A stretch of DNA of 44,599 nt from Gammaproteobacteria bacterium. GTDB lineage: Bacteria > Pseudomonadota > Gammaproteobacteria > Steroidobacterales > Woeseiaceae. The stretch spans positions 1-44,599 of the forward strand of contig JAOTVR010000022.1 of the NCBI GenBank assembly GCA_029863305.1, in the 5' to 3' direction. The translations under genes and the position numbers were made by a program. Positions 24,040-33,259 of this stretch are shown here, in pieces (position 1 is the first letter of the stretch; the number at the start of each line of letters is the position of its first letter). Under the pieces are notes generated by a model. It saw only the letters and a program-made list of their open reading frames with translations, was not told where the DNA came from and made no database searches.

Positions 24040-26157
24040 CTATAACAGCTGGTAGGCCAACAAAGCACCGATGTAGCCGATAGAGGTCATGTATACCCAG
24101 GCGAACACGGGCCATCGCCACGTATTCGTCTCGCGTCTTATTACTGCGAGTGTCGCGGCGCATTGCAGGCAGCAGGCGTAGAAGATCAGCAACCCGAACA
24201 CCATTGGTAAGGTAAACACCGATCGCCCATCGGGCCAGGTTGCCGCTTTGAGGCGCTGCGACAACGTCACTTCATCGGCATCGTCACCGACTGCATACAC
24301 CGTACCGAGCACCGCGACGACAACTTCACGTGCCGGAAAGCCCGCAATGACGGCCGATGAAACCCGCCAGTCCCAGCCGAGTGGTTCGAATGCCGGCTCG
24401 ACAAATTTGCCGGCCCGGCCCAGCCAGCTCTGTTCGAGTTGCGCGGCGGCTGCCTGATTCTCGGTCAGTGCGGGATCAATATCTGTTGCTCGCGGATAGT
24501 ACGCGAGCGCCCATACGACGACCGCAACTGCAAAAATAACTGTACCTGCCCGATACAGAAATACACGCGCGCGCCCCCAAAGTTGAATCAATACCGTTTG
24601 AATATTCGGCCGTCGGAATTCGGGCAGCATCAATGCAAAAGGCGGCTTGGGACCGCGCAATGCCGTCTTCCGAATGAGTAGCGCTGTTAAAACGCCGGCG
24701 ACGATGCCGAACATGTACAGTCCGAACAGCACGAGACCCTGGAGATTCAGAACGCCAACATCCTGTCGCGGCACGAATGCGGCGATCAGCAACGCATAGA
24801 TGGGCAGTCGTGCCGAGCACGTCATGAACGGGGCGGCCAGAATCGTGGCAATCCGATCTCGGCGGTTCGGTATCACACGCGTCGCCATAATGCCCGGCAC
24901 CGCGCAGGCGAAACTCGAGATCATCGGGATGATCGACTGGCCGGACAGGCCCACCGCCCGCATCGCGCGATCCATCAGGTACGCGGCGCGGGCGAGGTAC
25001 CCGGAGTCCTCGAGCAGGATGACGAACACGAACAGGATCATGATCTGCGGCAGGAAGATCAGAACACTGCCAACGCCGGCGATGACGCCGTCGCCGATCA
25101 GGCTCGCGAACCAGCCGTCGCCTAGACGCGAGGCAACAGCCGAGCCGATCATTGCAGTCGAGTCATCGATCAGGTCCATGATGGGTGTCGCCCAGGCGAA
25201 GACCGCCTGAAAGACGATGGCCATGACAAGGAACAAGCCGATCGTCCCGGGAATGGGTCTGTTGAGCCATGCCCCGAGACGCGTTCGCCATGAATAAAAA
25301 GGCGGCACGTTGTGCTGCACCTCGCGCAGAATGTCGCGCACCCAGCCGTAGCGGACGCGTGCCTCGCGTGCGACCGGTGGGTCGAAACCGAATAACTTCT
25401 CGCGATAGTGATCGACATTGGCGGCCGCATGAGGGCCAAGACAATCGAGCACATTCTGATTCACGCCAGTGGCGCCGTCGATCAGTAATCGTCCGATCTC
25501 GGCCAGTCGTAATGGCACGATGGCTGACTTCGCCAGTTCCCGGGCCGCCGCCGTAAGTTCTGGCCATGCGGCCGTCGGCTGAGGCGGCGGCTGATCCGCG
25601 AGTCCAACCAGGGCATTGCGCAACTCGTTGATGCCCTTGCCGGTAATGGCAACGACCGGACAGATCTTGACACCACCCAGTCGTGCCGAAAGTGCCTCGA
25701 CGTCAATATTCAGCCCCCGTGCCTCGGCAGCATCCAGCATTGTCAGCGCAACAACGACCGGTCGCTCCAACTCGAGCAGTTGTTGCACGAGGTAAAGGCC
25801 TTGATAGAGATTCGTCGCGTCAACAACAGCCAGTAAGGCATCGGGCGGCTGGGTTCCTTGCATGCGACCGAATATGACATCAATCGCGATTTGTTCTTCG
25901 TATGAATGTGCGCTGAGGCCGTGCGTGCCAGGCAAGTCGACCAGCTCGATCGTGCGCCCATCGGTTTTCAGGGTTCCAATATGGCGTTCGACTGTTACGC
26001 CCGGGTAGTTGCCGATACGCTGCCGCAGACCGGTCAGCCGATTAAACAGCGTGCTCTTGCCTGAATTGGGACTACCGACCACCGCAATGCTGACATCGGG
26101 CTGCCGGCTTACGGGTATGTCTGTTACAGGAATGCGTATTTCGGTTGCGTTAGCCAC
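24040..26157 (-). CDS. feoB: Ferrous iron transport protein B
   Basis: The Fe(II) transporter FeoB, 705 residues. The N-terminal GTPase has G1 GSPNSGKST (about 28-36), the switch region around YPGVTVE, and G3 DLPG. The G4 site reads TMLD rather than the usual NxxD. A membrane domain follows with FLPQIMILF, GLSGQSIIPMISSFACAVPGIMATR and GFPAREVVVAVLG. The GTG at 26157 overlaps the feoA stop (GTGGCTAAC) and is preferred; a longer reading would lie across feoA. No feoC follows. It is regulated with feoA by the Fur site upstream and converges with ybdL. Confidence 0.95.
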   Translation of the reverse strand: MANATEIRIPVTDIPVSRQPDVSIAVVGSPNSGKSTLFNRLTGLRQRIGNYPGVTVERHIGTLKTDGRTIELVDLPGTHGLSAHSYEEQIAIDVIFGRMQGTQPPDALLAVVDATNLYQGLYLVQQLLELERPVVVALTMLDAAEARGLNIDVEALSARLGGVKICPVVAITGKGINELRNALVGLADQPPPQPTAAWPELTAAARELAKSAIVPLRLAEIGRLLIDGATGVNQNVLDCLGPHAAANVDHYREKLFGFDPPVAREARVRYGWVRDILREVQHNVPPFYSWRTRLGAWLNRPIPGTIGLFLVMAIVFQAVFAWATPIMDLIDDSTAMIGSAVASRLGDGWFASLIGDGVIAGVGSVLIFLPQIMILFVFVILLEDSGYLARAAYLMDRAMRAVGLSGQSIIPMISSFACAVPGIMATRVIPNRRDRIATILAAPFMTCSARLPIYALLIAAFVPRQDVGVLNLQGLVLFGLYMFGIVAGVLTALLIRKTALRGPKPPFALMLPEFRRPNIQTVLIQLWGRARVFLYRAGTVIFAVAVVVWALAYYPRATDIDPALTENQAAAAQLEQSWLGRAGKFVEPAFEPLGWDWRVSSAVIAGFPAREVVVAVLGTVYAVGDDADEVTLSQRLKAATWPDGRSVFTLPMVFGLLIFYACCLQCAATLAVIRRETNTWRWPVFAWVYMTSIGYIGALLAYQLL

Positions 26158-26401
26158 CAGACTCGCAAGGTGCGATGGTGAAGCTGCGGGCCTGTTCCTG
26201 GCGCAGCGAAATGCCACAGCCAAACAGGCGGAATTCCATCGGGTCGCCACCCAGTGCACTGCTCGCGTGTTCGATTTCGGCACCCTCCACCAGGCCGAGC
26301 ACCATCAGGCGCTGAACTTGCGGATCACTTGCGTCAACCGCGGCAATGACCCCTTTTTCGCCACGTTTGAGAGATGCGAGCGTTTTGCCGTTGCTGTCCA
26401 T
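26150..26401 (-). CDS. feoA: Ferrous iron transport protein A
   Basis: A small SH3-like FeoA, 83 residues, with LKRGEKGVIAAVD, LMVLGLVEGAEIE and ISLRQEQARSFTI, the usual pattern of the family that supports FeoB. AGGCAGG precedes the ATG. It overlaps feoB by 8 bases and is the first gene of the Fur-controlled operon. Confidence 0.93.
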   Translation of the reverse strand: MDSNGKTLASLKRGEKGVIAAVDASDPQVQRLMVLGLVEGAEIEHASSALGGDPMEFRLFGCGISLRQEQARSFTIAPCESGG

Positions 26402-26486
26402 TCGATGCCTGCCTGTCGCCGTGCTGAAATCACCGAATTTGAAGCTAAGTAACGGTTTTTTCTAGCAGTTTCTGAATATGGTGGAA

Positions 26487-26515
26487 ATGATAATGATTCG
26501 CATTAGTAATTGCAA
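26487..26515 (-). promoter_or_regulatory. feoAB promoter with overlapping Fur box
   Basis: On the minus strand, TTGCAA (26510-26515) and TATCAT (26487-26492) are exactly 17 bases apart, a good sigma70 promoter. A Fur box at 26489-26507 (GATAATGATTCGCATTAGT on the plus strand) matches 14 of 19 positions of the GATAATGATAATCATTATC consensus and covers the spacer and part of the -10. Iron-bound Fur would therefore repress feoAB. The remaining leader up to 26402 shows nothing else. Confidence 0.85.
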
Positions 26516-26535
26516 TAGTGGATTCTACGCATAGG

Positions 26536-27159
26536 TCAGGACTGTGACACGGGTAGCACCGCCTCGATGCGCTGCATGACGTCAAGCCGATGCACGAGGT
26601 CGTGAATGTAGTCGAGATCGTCCGTCTCCAGCACCAGAACGTCACTCATCGTGTATGACTCGATCCAGTCGTCGTACAGGCGCTCGAGGCGCTTGAGATA
26701 CGACAGCGGCACGTCCTGCTCCATCTTGCGGCCACGCAATCGTATTCGCTTGCGCAGGTTACGCATCGAGCAACGCAGATAGATCATCAGGTCGGGCGGG
26801 CGAATCGCATCCAGGATTGCAGCATAGAATCCCTGGTAGGTTTCCCAGTCGCGCTTCGATATCTTGCGCATCTGGTACAACGCCGTTGCGAATATCTCGG
26901 CATCCTCGAAGATCGTCCGGTCGAGAGCAACCACGCCGGGCTGGCGATCAAGCGCCTGATGCAGCCGGAACTTGTTACTCAGAAAGTACAGCTGCGACTG
27001 GAAGGCCCAACGGCGCATGTCTTTGTAGAAATCGGCGAGATACGGATTCTCGTCATTAGGCTCATAAAACGGCGTAATGTCGTAGTTCCTGGACAGGAAA
27101 TCGACCAACGTCGATTTTCCGGATCCCATGTTGCCAGCGATTGCGATTGAGCGTTTCAT
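26536..27159 (-). CDS. Deoxynucleoside kinase family protein
   Basis: A P-loop kinase of the deoxynucleoside kinase (dNK/dGK/dAK) family, 207 residues. The Walker A is GNMGSGKST at residues 9-17, ALDRTIFED is the conserved DR motif that binds substrate phosphate, and the Arg-rich lid (LRKRIRLRGR) follows DLMIYLRCS. The C-terminal VLVLETDDLDY is family-typical. It phosphorylates deoxynucleosides in nucleotide salvage, fitting the divergent hypoxanthine phosphoribosyltransferase gene next to it. Which base it prefers is not visible. Confidence 0.9.
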   Translation of the reverse strand: MKRSIAIAGNMGSGKSTLVDFLSRNYDITPFYEPNDENPYLADFYKDMRRWAFQSQLYFLSNKFRLHQALDRQPGVVALDRTIFEDAEIFATALYQMRKISKRDWETYQGFYAAILDAIRPPDLMIYLRCSMRNLRKRIRLRGRKMEQDVPLSYLKRLERLYDDWIESYTMSDVLVLETDDLDYIHDLVHRLDVMQRIEAVLPVSQS

Positions 27160-27246
27160 CGATGCCGTACCTTACCGCATTCGCGCCTGGCATCCACCTG
27201 TCGGATCACCTATGCTTTCGGTCATCCCGTCGTTTTGGAATCCGAT

Positions 27247-27777
27247 GTGAGCCAGCCGCCAGTACTTATTTCAGAAGCAGACATTCAGAAACGCGTTGCC
27301 GAGCTCGCCGAGGAAATCTCCAGAGACTACCAGGACAAAGACGACGTGGTTCTTATCGGTGTGCTCAAGGGATCGTTCATTTTCCTCGCTGACCTGTCGC
27401 GCCGATTGACAATTCCACGAACGATCGAGTTTATCGCGGTATCCAGCTACGGTAACGGCAGCGTGCAAAGCGGCGCGGTACGACTTGTCATGGACGTGCG
27501 TGGCAATATCGAAGGACGCCACGTGCTGATCGTTGAGGATATCGTGGATACCGGCCACACCCTGAGCTACTTGATCGGCATGCTCCGGTCGCACGGACCC
27601 GCGTCGATTCGCACTTGTACGCTCTTGCACAAGGCAGAACGAGCAGAAGTCGATGTGAAGATCGACTACGTCGGATTCGGCATCGGCGATGAATGGGTCG
27701 TTGGCTATGGCCTTGACTACGCGGAGCAGAATCGCACGCTACCCTACATCGGCAACGTCGAGCCGACGGACCGCTAG
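27247..27777 (+). CDS. hpt: Hypoxanthine phosphoribosyltransferase
   Basis: A purine phosphoribosyltransferase of about 176 residues. It has the LKGSFIFLADL segment, the PRPP-binding loop VEDIVDTGHT at about residues 96-105, and the base-binding DYVGFGI and PYIGNVEP ends. It makes IMP (and GMP) from the base and PRPP. The GTG at 27247 has GGAA 8 bases upstream; a TTG at 27235 is an alternative start. It diverges from the deoxynucleoside kinase gene, forming a purine salvage pair. Confidence 0.92.
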   Translation: MSQPPVLISEADIQKRVAELAEEISRDYQDKDDVVLIGVLKGSFIFLADLSRRLTIPRTIEFIAVSSYGNGSVQSGAVRLVMDVRGNIEGRHVLIVEDIVDTGHTLSYLIGMLRSHGPASIRTCTLLHKAERAEVDVKIDYVGFGIGDEWVVGYGLDYAEQNRTLPYIGNVEPTDR

Positions 27778-27788
27778 CCGGGCAGCAC

Positions 27789-28661
27789 CTAGTGATCTGC
27801 GCAGGCGTCGGTCTCGATCTCGACCGTCGAGTGGCCGATTCCATACTCTTCGCGCAACAGCGCCTTGACCTGGCGAATGATGTCGGTCGGATTCGCGAGC
27901 TCGTTATGCACACGCACGTGCATCGTCAGCATCAGATCCTGTGGCGTCATGCCCCACACGTGAACATGATGAATGCTGTTAACCTCGGGAACGCTCGCGA
28001 TGAGGCGATCTTGCATGGCGTTCATGTCCAGCCACTCGGGTGCGCCCTCGAGCAACACGTGTGCACTGCGCTTCACCAGGGCCCAGGCGCTCCTGAGTAT
28101 CAGCATTGCAACGGCGACTGAGAGGATCGGATCAATGGGCATCCATCCGGTATAGATGATGACGATGGCTGCAACGATCGCGGCAACCGAACCCAGCAGA
28201 TCGCCGAGCACATGCAGCGCCGCGCCGCTGATATTGAGGTTGTCCCTGTCTCCACCATGCAATATGACAAAGACCATGATGTTGACCGCCAGGCCGGCCG
28301 ACGCAACGATGAGCATCGTTCGGCCGAGTACCTCGTGCGGGCTCATGAAGCGGTTGAATGCCTCGTACAGGATCCAGCCCACGATCAGCAACAGACTCAG
28401 CCCGTTGACGAACGCCGCAAGAATCTGAAAGCGGTGATAGCCATACGTCAACCGGGCGTCGGGAGGCCGTTTACTCACGTGAAATGCGACCGCTGCCAAA
28501 GCCAGAGCCATCGTGTCGGTCAACATGTGACCGGCGTCGGCAAGGAGCGCCAGTGAACCGGACAAGATGCCGCCGATGACCTCGACGATCATGAATGTAC
28601 CGGTCAACACGAGTGCGATCGTTACCCGGCGCATATTGTTATTGGCGTGTGCGTGGCTCAT
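27789..28661 (-). CDS. Cation diffusion facilitator (Zn/Cd/Co exporter)
   Basis: A CDF-family transporter of 290 residues, ZitB/CzcD type. Six membrane spans are evident, with the transport-site motifs LLADAGHMLTD (TM2) and ALHVLGDLLGS (TM5), which give the Asp/His metal site. The cytoplasmic C-terminal domain carries HHVHVWGMTPQDLMLTMHV. A His-rich N-terminus (MSHAHANNN) is short. It would export zinc or a similar divalent metal by proton exchange. It converges with hpt, 11 bases away. Confidence 0.92.
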   Translation of the reverse strand: MSHAHANNNMRRVTIALVLTGTFMIVEVIGGILSGSLALLADAGHMLTDTMALALAAVAFHVSKRPPDARLTYGYHRFQILAAFVNGLSLLLIVGWILYEAFNRFMSPHEVLGRTMLIVASAGLAVNIMVFVILHGGDRDNLNISGAALHVLGDLLGSVAAIVAAIVIIYTGWMPIDPILSVAVAMLILRSAWALVKRSAHVLLEGAPEWLDMNAMQDRLIASVPEVNSIHHVHVWGMTPQDLMLTMHVRVHNELANPTDIIRQVKALLREEYGIGHSTVEIETDACADH

Positions 28662-28676
28662 GGCCCGCGTACTTTA

Positions 28677-29990
28677 CTACGGATCAGCTTCGGCTCCGAG
28701 CCTGTAGATGAGGATGGCGGCACGCTTTATTGCCAGCGGCAGCGATGTCAGGTCGAGACTTTCGTCCGGTGTATGCCCGCCTGTGCCGAGAGCTCCCAGG
28801 CCGGCCAGGCCATCTGTATACGGTGCTACGAAGGAGATATCCGCCGCGCCGCGCCGCGACGGGTCTAGCGCCGGCATCGGCCCGCGGCCCAGTGCTTCAT
28901 TGATCTCCGAGAGTCTGGCCTGCAGCCGGGCGTTGCCGTCGGTAGGGGACATCGCGGGATAACGGTCCCGGAACCTGATGCTTGCCGACGTATGCGGATG
29001 GTTGTTGGCGACGATGGCACGCATTTTTTCCCGCGCACGCTCCAGTTGTTCGGCCGAAATAGCGCGCATGCCGCCACTCACGATCACCTTGCGTGGCACG
29101 ACATTGGTCTTGCCGAATGTGCGGCCTCTGTTTAGCTGATCGTCATACTCAACATCGGTGCCACCCTGTATGGTTCCGGCATTGAACGTCAATCGCTCCT
29201 CGCCTCTGACTTCATCATAGAATGCGTTGAGAATCCTCGCGGCCTCGAAAATAGCGCCAGCGCCGACGTCATCGCCGAATATTCCGGATGAGTGGGCCTG
29301 CCGACCCGTCACCTCGAGGACCCAGCTACTCGAGCTGCGCCTTGCGATCGTCGCCCAGTCCGTATCGTCATAGGTCACGGCCGATTCGAAACCCAGCGAG
29401 ACGTCCGCCCATTTACCGGCCTCGATCAGATGTTCCCGAGAGATCGAAAGCGGCGCGCCTGTCTTTTCCTCATCGCCGGTGTAGGCGACCACAATCGCCA
29501 GCCTGTCGAGAGCGCCAATCTCTTTTAGCGCCTTGAGCGCATACACGATAATGACGTTGCCGGACTTCATGTCGTCCACGCCCGGACCACGTGCCGTATC
29601 GCCGTCGCGCTCAAAGGATTGGAATGCATCGTCAGCTTCGAACACTGTGTCGAGGTGCCCGATCAGCAGTATCTTCTTGCCTTCGCCGTCTTTGCGAGCG
29701 ATCAGGTGTCCGGCGCGGTTCACCTCGGGCGGCATCTCGATCCACTCCGTTTCGAGACCCAGCGCATCCAGTTCGCGGCGCATCACGCGGCCAACCTCGC
29801 GGACACCGGCGTGATTCATCGTGCCGCTGCCGATATTCACTGTCTCGGCAAGCAGGCCGATAGCATCTTCGACGTGTGCGTCGATCCACGCTGCCATGCG
29901 CTGTTCGTCGGCCGACAGCTCTGCCGCCGTACCGGCCGCTGCAGTAACAAGCAGTATGCTGGCGAACAGGATTCGTGCGCGAACGCTCAT
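28677..29990 (-). CDS. Exported M20-family metallopeptidase (glutamate carboxypeptidase-like)
   Basis: A secreted M20 peptidase of 437 residues with a signal peptide (hydrophobic ILFASILLVTAAAGTAA). Zinc-site residues are His112 and Asp114 in GHLDTVF, Asp139/140 in GPGVDDMKSG and the Glu174-Glu175 pair in TGDEEKTG; a dimerisation lid domain with GRQAHSSGI lies between. It resembles carboxypeptidase G2, which releases C-terminal glutamate. Its start overlaps the symporter stop (ATGA), so peptide or folate-type hydrolysis in the periplasm may be coupled to uptake of the product. Confidence 0.9.
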   Translation of the reverse strand: MSVRARILFASILLVTAAAGTAAELSADEQRMAAWIDAHVEDAIGLLAETVNIGSGTMNHAGVREVGRVMRRELDALGLETEWIEMPPEVNRAGHLIARKDGEGKKILLIGHLDTVFEADDAFQSFERDGDTARGPGVDDMKSGNVIIVYALKALKEIGALDRLAIVVAYTGDEEKTGAPLSISREHLIEAGKWADVSLGFESAVTYDDTDWATIARRSSSSWVLEVTGRQAHSSGIFGDDVGAGAIFEAARILNAFYDEVRGEERLTFNAGTIQGGTDVEYDDQLNRGRTFGKTNVVPRKVIVSGGMRAISAEQLERAREKMRAIVANNHPHTSASIRFRDRYPAMSPTDGNARLQARLSEINEALGRGPMPALDPSRRGAADISFVAPYTDGLAGLGALGTGGHTPDESLDLTSLPLAIKRAAILIYRLGAEADP

Positions 29991-31762
29991 ACGGAATCCT
30001 CGGCAAAATGTCGAGGCACCCGAATGTGCTCAACCATGTGCTGAATTCGCTCCGGTGGTGGGGCGGTCATGTGGCTGACCGCTATCGCAACGATGAAATT
30101 CAGGCACATGCCGACCACGCCAATGCCCTCCGGCGAAATACCGAGCAACCAGTGCTGCGCGGTATTCTCGCCCCATGGTGAACCCGCCCACTTGAGGAAC
30201 AGGCCTTTGAAATACTCGATATAGGCATAGGTGAATACAAGCCCGGTGAGCATACCTGCGATGGCACCTTGTTTATTGACGCGCTTGAAGAAGATGCCCA
30301 GCAAGATGACAGGAAACAGTGACGCAGCCGCGAGCCCGAACGCAAAAGCGACCACCTGAGCGACCCACCCCGGCGGGTCGAAGCCAAGGTAACCGGCAAT
30401 CATGATCGCAAATGCGGCGGCGATGCGCCCGGCCAGTAACTCGCGCTTTTCGGATATGTGCGGCAGCAGGATACCCTTGATCAGGTCGTGAGATACGGCT
30501 GCTGATATCACGAGCAACAAGCCCGCCGCCGTCGACAGGGCAGCGGCGATGCCACCGGCAGCCACAAGTGCGATCACCCAATTCGGCAATCCGGCGATCT
30601 CCGGATTTGCAAGTACCATGATGTCGCGATCGACGCTGAGTTCGTTGCCCTGCCATCCGTACTCGGTCGCTTGCGGCGCGAATACCGGATTGGCGTCGTT
30701 GTAATACTGAATGCGGCCGTCACCGTTCTTGTCGTCATAGCGTACGAGCCCGGTTTGTTGCCAGGTTTCAAACCAATCGGGCCGGTCCTCGTACGCCAGG
30801 TTTCCATCGATGCTGCCCACAGGGCCCGGCTGGATCGTATTGACCAGGTTGTAGCGGGCCATCGAGCCGACAGCAGGTGCTGTCGTGTACAGGATCGCGA
30901 TGAATAACAAAGCCCAGCCTGCCGAAACCCGCGCATCGCGGACTTTGGGTACCGTGAAGAAGCGCACGATAACGTGTGGCAGGCCGGCCGTACCGACCAT
31001 CAGCGCCATGGTGATGCAAAACACGTCGATGCGGCTCTTCGTACCGGACGTGTATTGATTGAATCCCAGGGAGGTAACGATGTCGTCAAGTTTGTCCAAT
31101 AACGCTGTGCCTGTGCCGCTTACCTCACTGCCGAATGCAAGTTGCGGAATCGGATTGTCAGTGATTTGAATGGCGATGAATACGGCAGGCACGGTGTACG
31201 CAAATATCAAAACACAATACTGCGCAACCTGGGTGTAGGTTATGCCCTTCATGCCACCCAGAACGGCGTACACAAAAACGATGCCCATGCCGATCAGCAA
31301 TCCGACGGTCACATCGACCTCGAGAAAACGCGAAAAGACGATGCCGACACCGCGCATCTGCCCCGCCACATACGTGAATGATATGAAGATCAGGCAGATT
31401 ACTGCGACGACGCGCGCTGTTCTCGAGTAATAGCGCTCAGCAATAAATTCAGGAACGGTGAACTTGCCGAACTTGCGCAGATACGGAGCGAGCAACAGGG
31501 CGAGCAAGACGTAGCCGCCAGTCCAGCCCATCAGGTATACCGACCCGTCGTAACCAAGAAAAGCGATCAGGCCCGCCATCGATATGAATGACGCCGCGCT
31601 CATCCAGTCAGCCGCGGTCGCCATGCCGTTTGCGATCGGCGATACGCCCTTGCCCGCAATGTAAAAGTCACCGGTATTGTGGGCGCGTGACCATATGGCT
31701 ATGCCGATATAGAGTACAAAACTGAGCCCGACGACCAGATAGGTTAGCCCTTGAAGACTCAT
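29987..31762 (-). CDS. Sodium:solute symporter, VC_2705/ActP-like large subunit
   Basis: A 591-residue sodium:solute symporter (SSF) with about 13 membrane spans. It has GYDGSVYLMGWTGGY, YVAGQMRGVG, GGMKGITYTQVAQY and GTAGLPHVIVRFF, the conserved SSF core that binds sodium. A soluble insertion near residues 300-380 is typical of the VC_2705 subfamily, which pairs with a DUF4212 small subunit. That subunit is encoded 9 bases upstream. The substrate (acetate, another carboxylate, or an amino acid released by the M20 enzyme) is not determinable. Confidence 0.92.
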   Translation of the reverse strand: MSLQGLTYLVVGLSFVLYIGIAIWSRAHNTGDFYIAGKGVSPIANGMATAADWMSAASFISMAGLIAFLGYDGSVYLMGWTGGYVLLALLLAPYLRKFGKFTVPEFIAERYYSRTARVVAVICLIFISFTYVAGQMRGVGIVFSRFLEVDVTVGLLIGMGIVFVYAVLGGMKGITYTQVAQYCVLIFAYTVPAVFIAIQITDNPIPQLAFGSEVSGTGTALLDKLDDIVTSLGFNQYTSGTKSRIDVFCITMALMVGTAGLPHVIVRFFTVPKVRDARVSAGWALLFIAILYTTAPAVGSMARYNLVNTIQPGPVGSIDGNLAYEDRPDWFETWQQTGLVRYDDKNGDGRIQYYNDANPVFAPQATEYGWQGNELSVDRDIMVLANPEIAGLPNWVIALVAAGGIAAALSTAAGLLLVISAAVSHDLIKGILLPHISEKRELLAGRIAAAFAIMIAGYLGFDPPGWVAQVVAFAFGLAAASLFPVILLGIFFKRVNKQGAIAGMLTGLVFTYAYIEYFKGLFLKWAGSPWGENTAQHWLLGISPEGIGVVGMCLNFIVAIAVSHMTAPPPERIQHMVEHIRVPRHFAEDSV

Positions 31763-31771
31763 CCGGGCGCC

Positions 31772-32029
31772 TCAGTCTTCGTGCACATCGTAGTGCCTGT
31801 CGATGCGGTTCATACGCCAGGCATAGAAAAAGATCAGCGCAACGAAGACATAAATGGACCCTTGCTGCGCGAACCAAAACCCGAGCTGAAACCCGGCAAT
31901 GCGAATACGGTTCATTTGCTCGACGAAAAGCACACCAAATCCATAGGAACAGACGAACCAGATGACGAGACAGACAGCGACGAGGCGCAGGTTTGCGCGC
32001 CAGTAGGCCATACGCTTGTTGAGATGCAT
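31772..32029 (-). CDS. DUF4212 small subunit of sodium symporter
   Basis: An 85-residue protein with two membrane spans (VCLVIWFVCSYGFGVLF and GSIYVFVALIFFYAW) and the family's AYWRANLRL start and GFWFAQQGSIY segment. It is known as the small partner of VC_2705-type symporters. GGAGGAT precedes the ATG. It heads the three-gene operon DUF4212 / symporter / M20 peptidase and diverges from the dehalogenase gene across an 83-base gap. Confidence 0.92.
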   Translation of the reverse strand: MHLNKRMAYWRANLRLVAVCLVIWFVCSYGFGVLFVEQMNRIRIAGFQLGFWFAQQGSIYVFVALIFFYAWRMNRIDRHYDVHED

Positions 32030-32112
32030 CAGATCCTCCCCCGGGCATTCTTGCTGTTGTCCCGTACCAATCTATCAGAGCATAATCCGCATCAACAGCC
32101 CCGGAGATCGAA

Positions 32113-33015
32113 ATGAACCCGGCAACGCAGCATCCGCAGCAAATCATAGAGGTTCTGGGCAAGCACATGGCATACGTCGAGATGGGCGAAGGCGATCCGA
32201 TTGTGTTCCAGCATGGCAACCCGACGTCGTCTTATTTGTGGCGCAATATCATGCCCGCGCTTGCCGGGCACGGTCGCTGCATCGCCGTCGATCTCATTGG
32301 CATGGGAGATTCTGACAAGCTCGAGCCGTCGGGCCCCGACCGGTACCGCTACACCGAGCACCGCGACTACTTGTTCGCCGCCTGGGAAGCTCTTGGTATC
32401 ACCGACAATGTGACGCTTGTTGTTCACGATTGGGGATCCGCGCTCGGTTTTGACTGGGCCCGTCAGCATGCCGACAGGGTCAATGGAATTGCCTATATGG
32501 AGGCAATCGTCAGTCCAATGACCTGGGATGATTGGCCGGCGGCCGCTCGGGACATCTTCCAGGCATTTCGATCAGAGGCCGGAGAGCAGATGATCCTCGA
32601 GAAAAATCTGTTCGTCGAGCGAGTCTTGCCAGGATCCATTATCCGCGATCTGAGTGCCGATGAGATGGCTGCGTACCGCAAACCGTTTGCCGAACCGGGC
32701 GAACATCGCCGCCCGACACTGACCTGGCCGCGGCAAATTCCCATCGACGGTGACCCCGAAGATGTGCACGATATCGTCGCGGCCTACGGCGAGTGGCTAA
32801 GGACCTCGCCGATTCCGAAGTTGTTCATCAATGCCGAGCCCGGGGCGATACTGACCGGAGTACAACGCGAGTATTGCCGCACTTTCGCCAACCAGACCGA
32901 GGTCACGGTGTCGGGCATTCACTTCGTACAGGAAGACTCGCCAACAGAGATTGCAGCGGCGATTGCCGAATGGCTGGACATAAAAAAGGCGGTTTCTTTC
33001 GAAACCGCCTTTTAA
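32113..33015 (+). CDS. dhaA: Haloalkane dehalogenase (HLD-II, LinB/DhaA type)
   Basis: An alpha/beta-hydrolase of 300 residues with the whole haloalkane dehalogenase catalytic pentad: Asn36 ([10 protein letters not shown]), nucleophile Asp106 and Trp107 ([14 protein letters not shown]), Glu130 (AYMEAI) and His270 (GIHFVQED). This arrangement (Glu after strand 6, Asn as second halide-stabilising residue) is subfamily II. It converts haloalkanes to alcohols and halide; the natural substrate is unknown. GGAG precedes the ATG. It is a single gene with its own promoter region and a terminator that overlaps its last codons. Confidence 0.94.
   Translation: MNPATQHPQQIIEVLGKHMAYVEMGEGDPIVFQHGNPTSSYLWRNIMPALAGHGRCIAVDLIGMGDSDKLEPSGPDRYRYTEHRDYLFAAWEALGITDNVTLVVHDWGSALGFDWARQHADRVNGIAYMEAIVSPMTWDDWPAAARDIFQAFRSEAGEQMILEKNLFVERVLPGSIIRDLSADEMAAYRKPFAEPGEHRRPTLTWPRQIPIDGDPEDVHDIVAAYGEWLRTSPIPKLFINAEPGAILTGVQREYCRTFANQTEVTVSGIHFVQEDSPTEIAAAIAEWLDIKKAVSFETAF
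32984..33013 (+). terminator. Rho-independent terminator overlapping the dehalogenase 3' end
   Basis: A perfect 13-base-pair inverted repeat (AAAAGGCGGTTTC, loop TTTC, GAAACCGCCTTTT) ends in a T-run. It encodes the last residues of the dehalogenase ([10 protein letters not shown]), and the TAA stop at 33013-33015 sits in the T-tract. The A-run upstream makes it potentially bidirectional. Confidence 0.9.
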
Positions 33016-33259
33016 CCAACGTTAGCACGTGGTTCCTGGCCCCCTGAGTCCCCCGCCAAGCCGTACCTGAAGGTGTCTAGCTATTCGTGGCGTTGCCTCG
33101 TTGTTGCTGAAAGACTACGCCTTGAAGTTCAAAAGGTCGCAGAAATACCACGGCTTGTCAATTCTCTACACCTATTACAGGGCGGTATTCTCGATTTTCG
33201 GTCGGTATGTTGTAATCATGCAACACTTTTGTCCGGCAGTATGCGGGCGGAAAAACCCA
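33016..33259. other. Gene-free stretch, nothing recognised
   Basis: A 244-base gap between the dehalogenase terminator and the 3' end of the convergent AhpD-like gene. Base composition is more AT-rich than the surroundings from about 33120 to 33230. No convincing gene, RNA fold or repeat was recognised; a short plus-strand reading frame inside it has no ribosome site or family resemblance. It may be decayed coding sequence. Confidence 0.5.
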
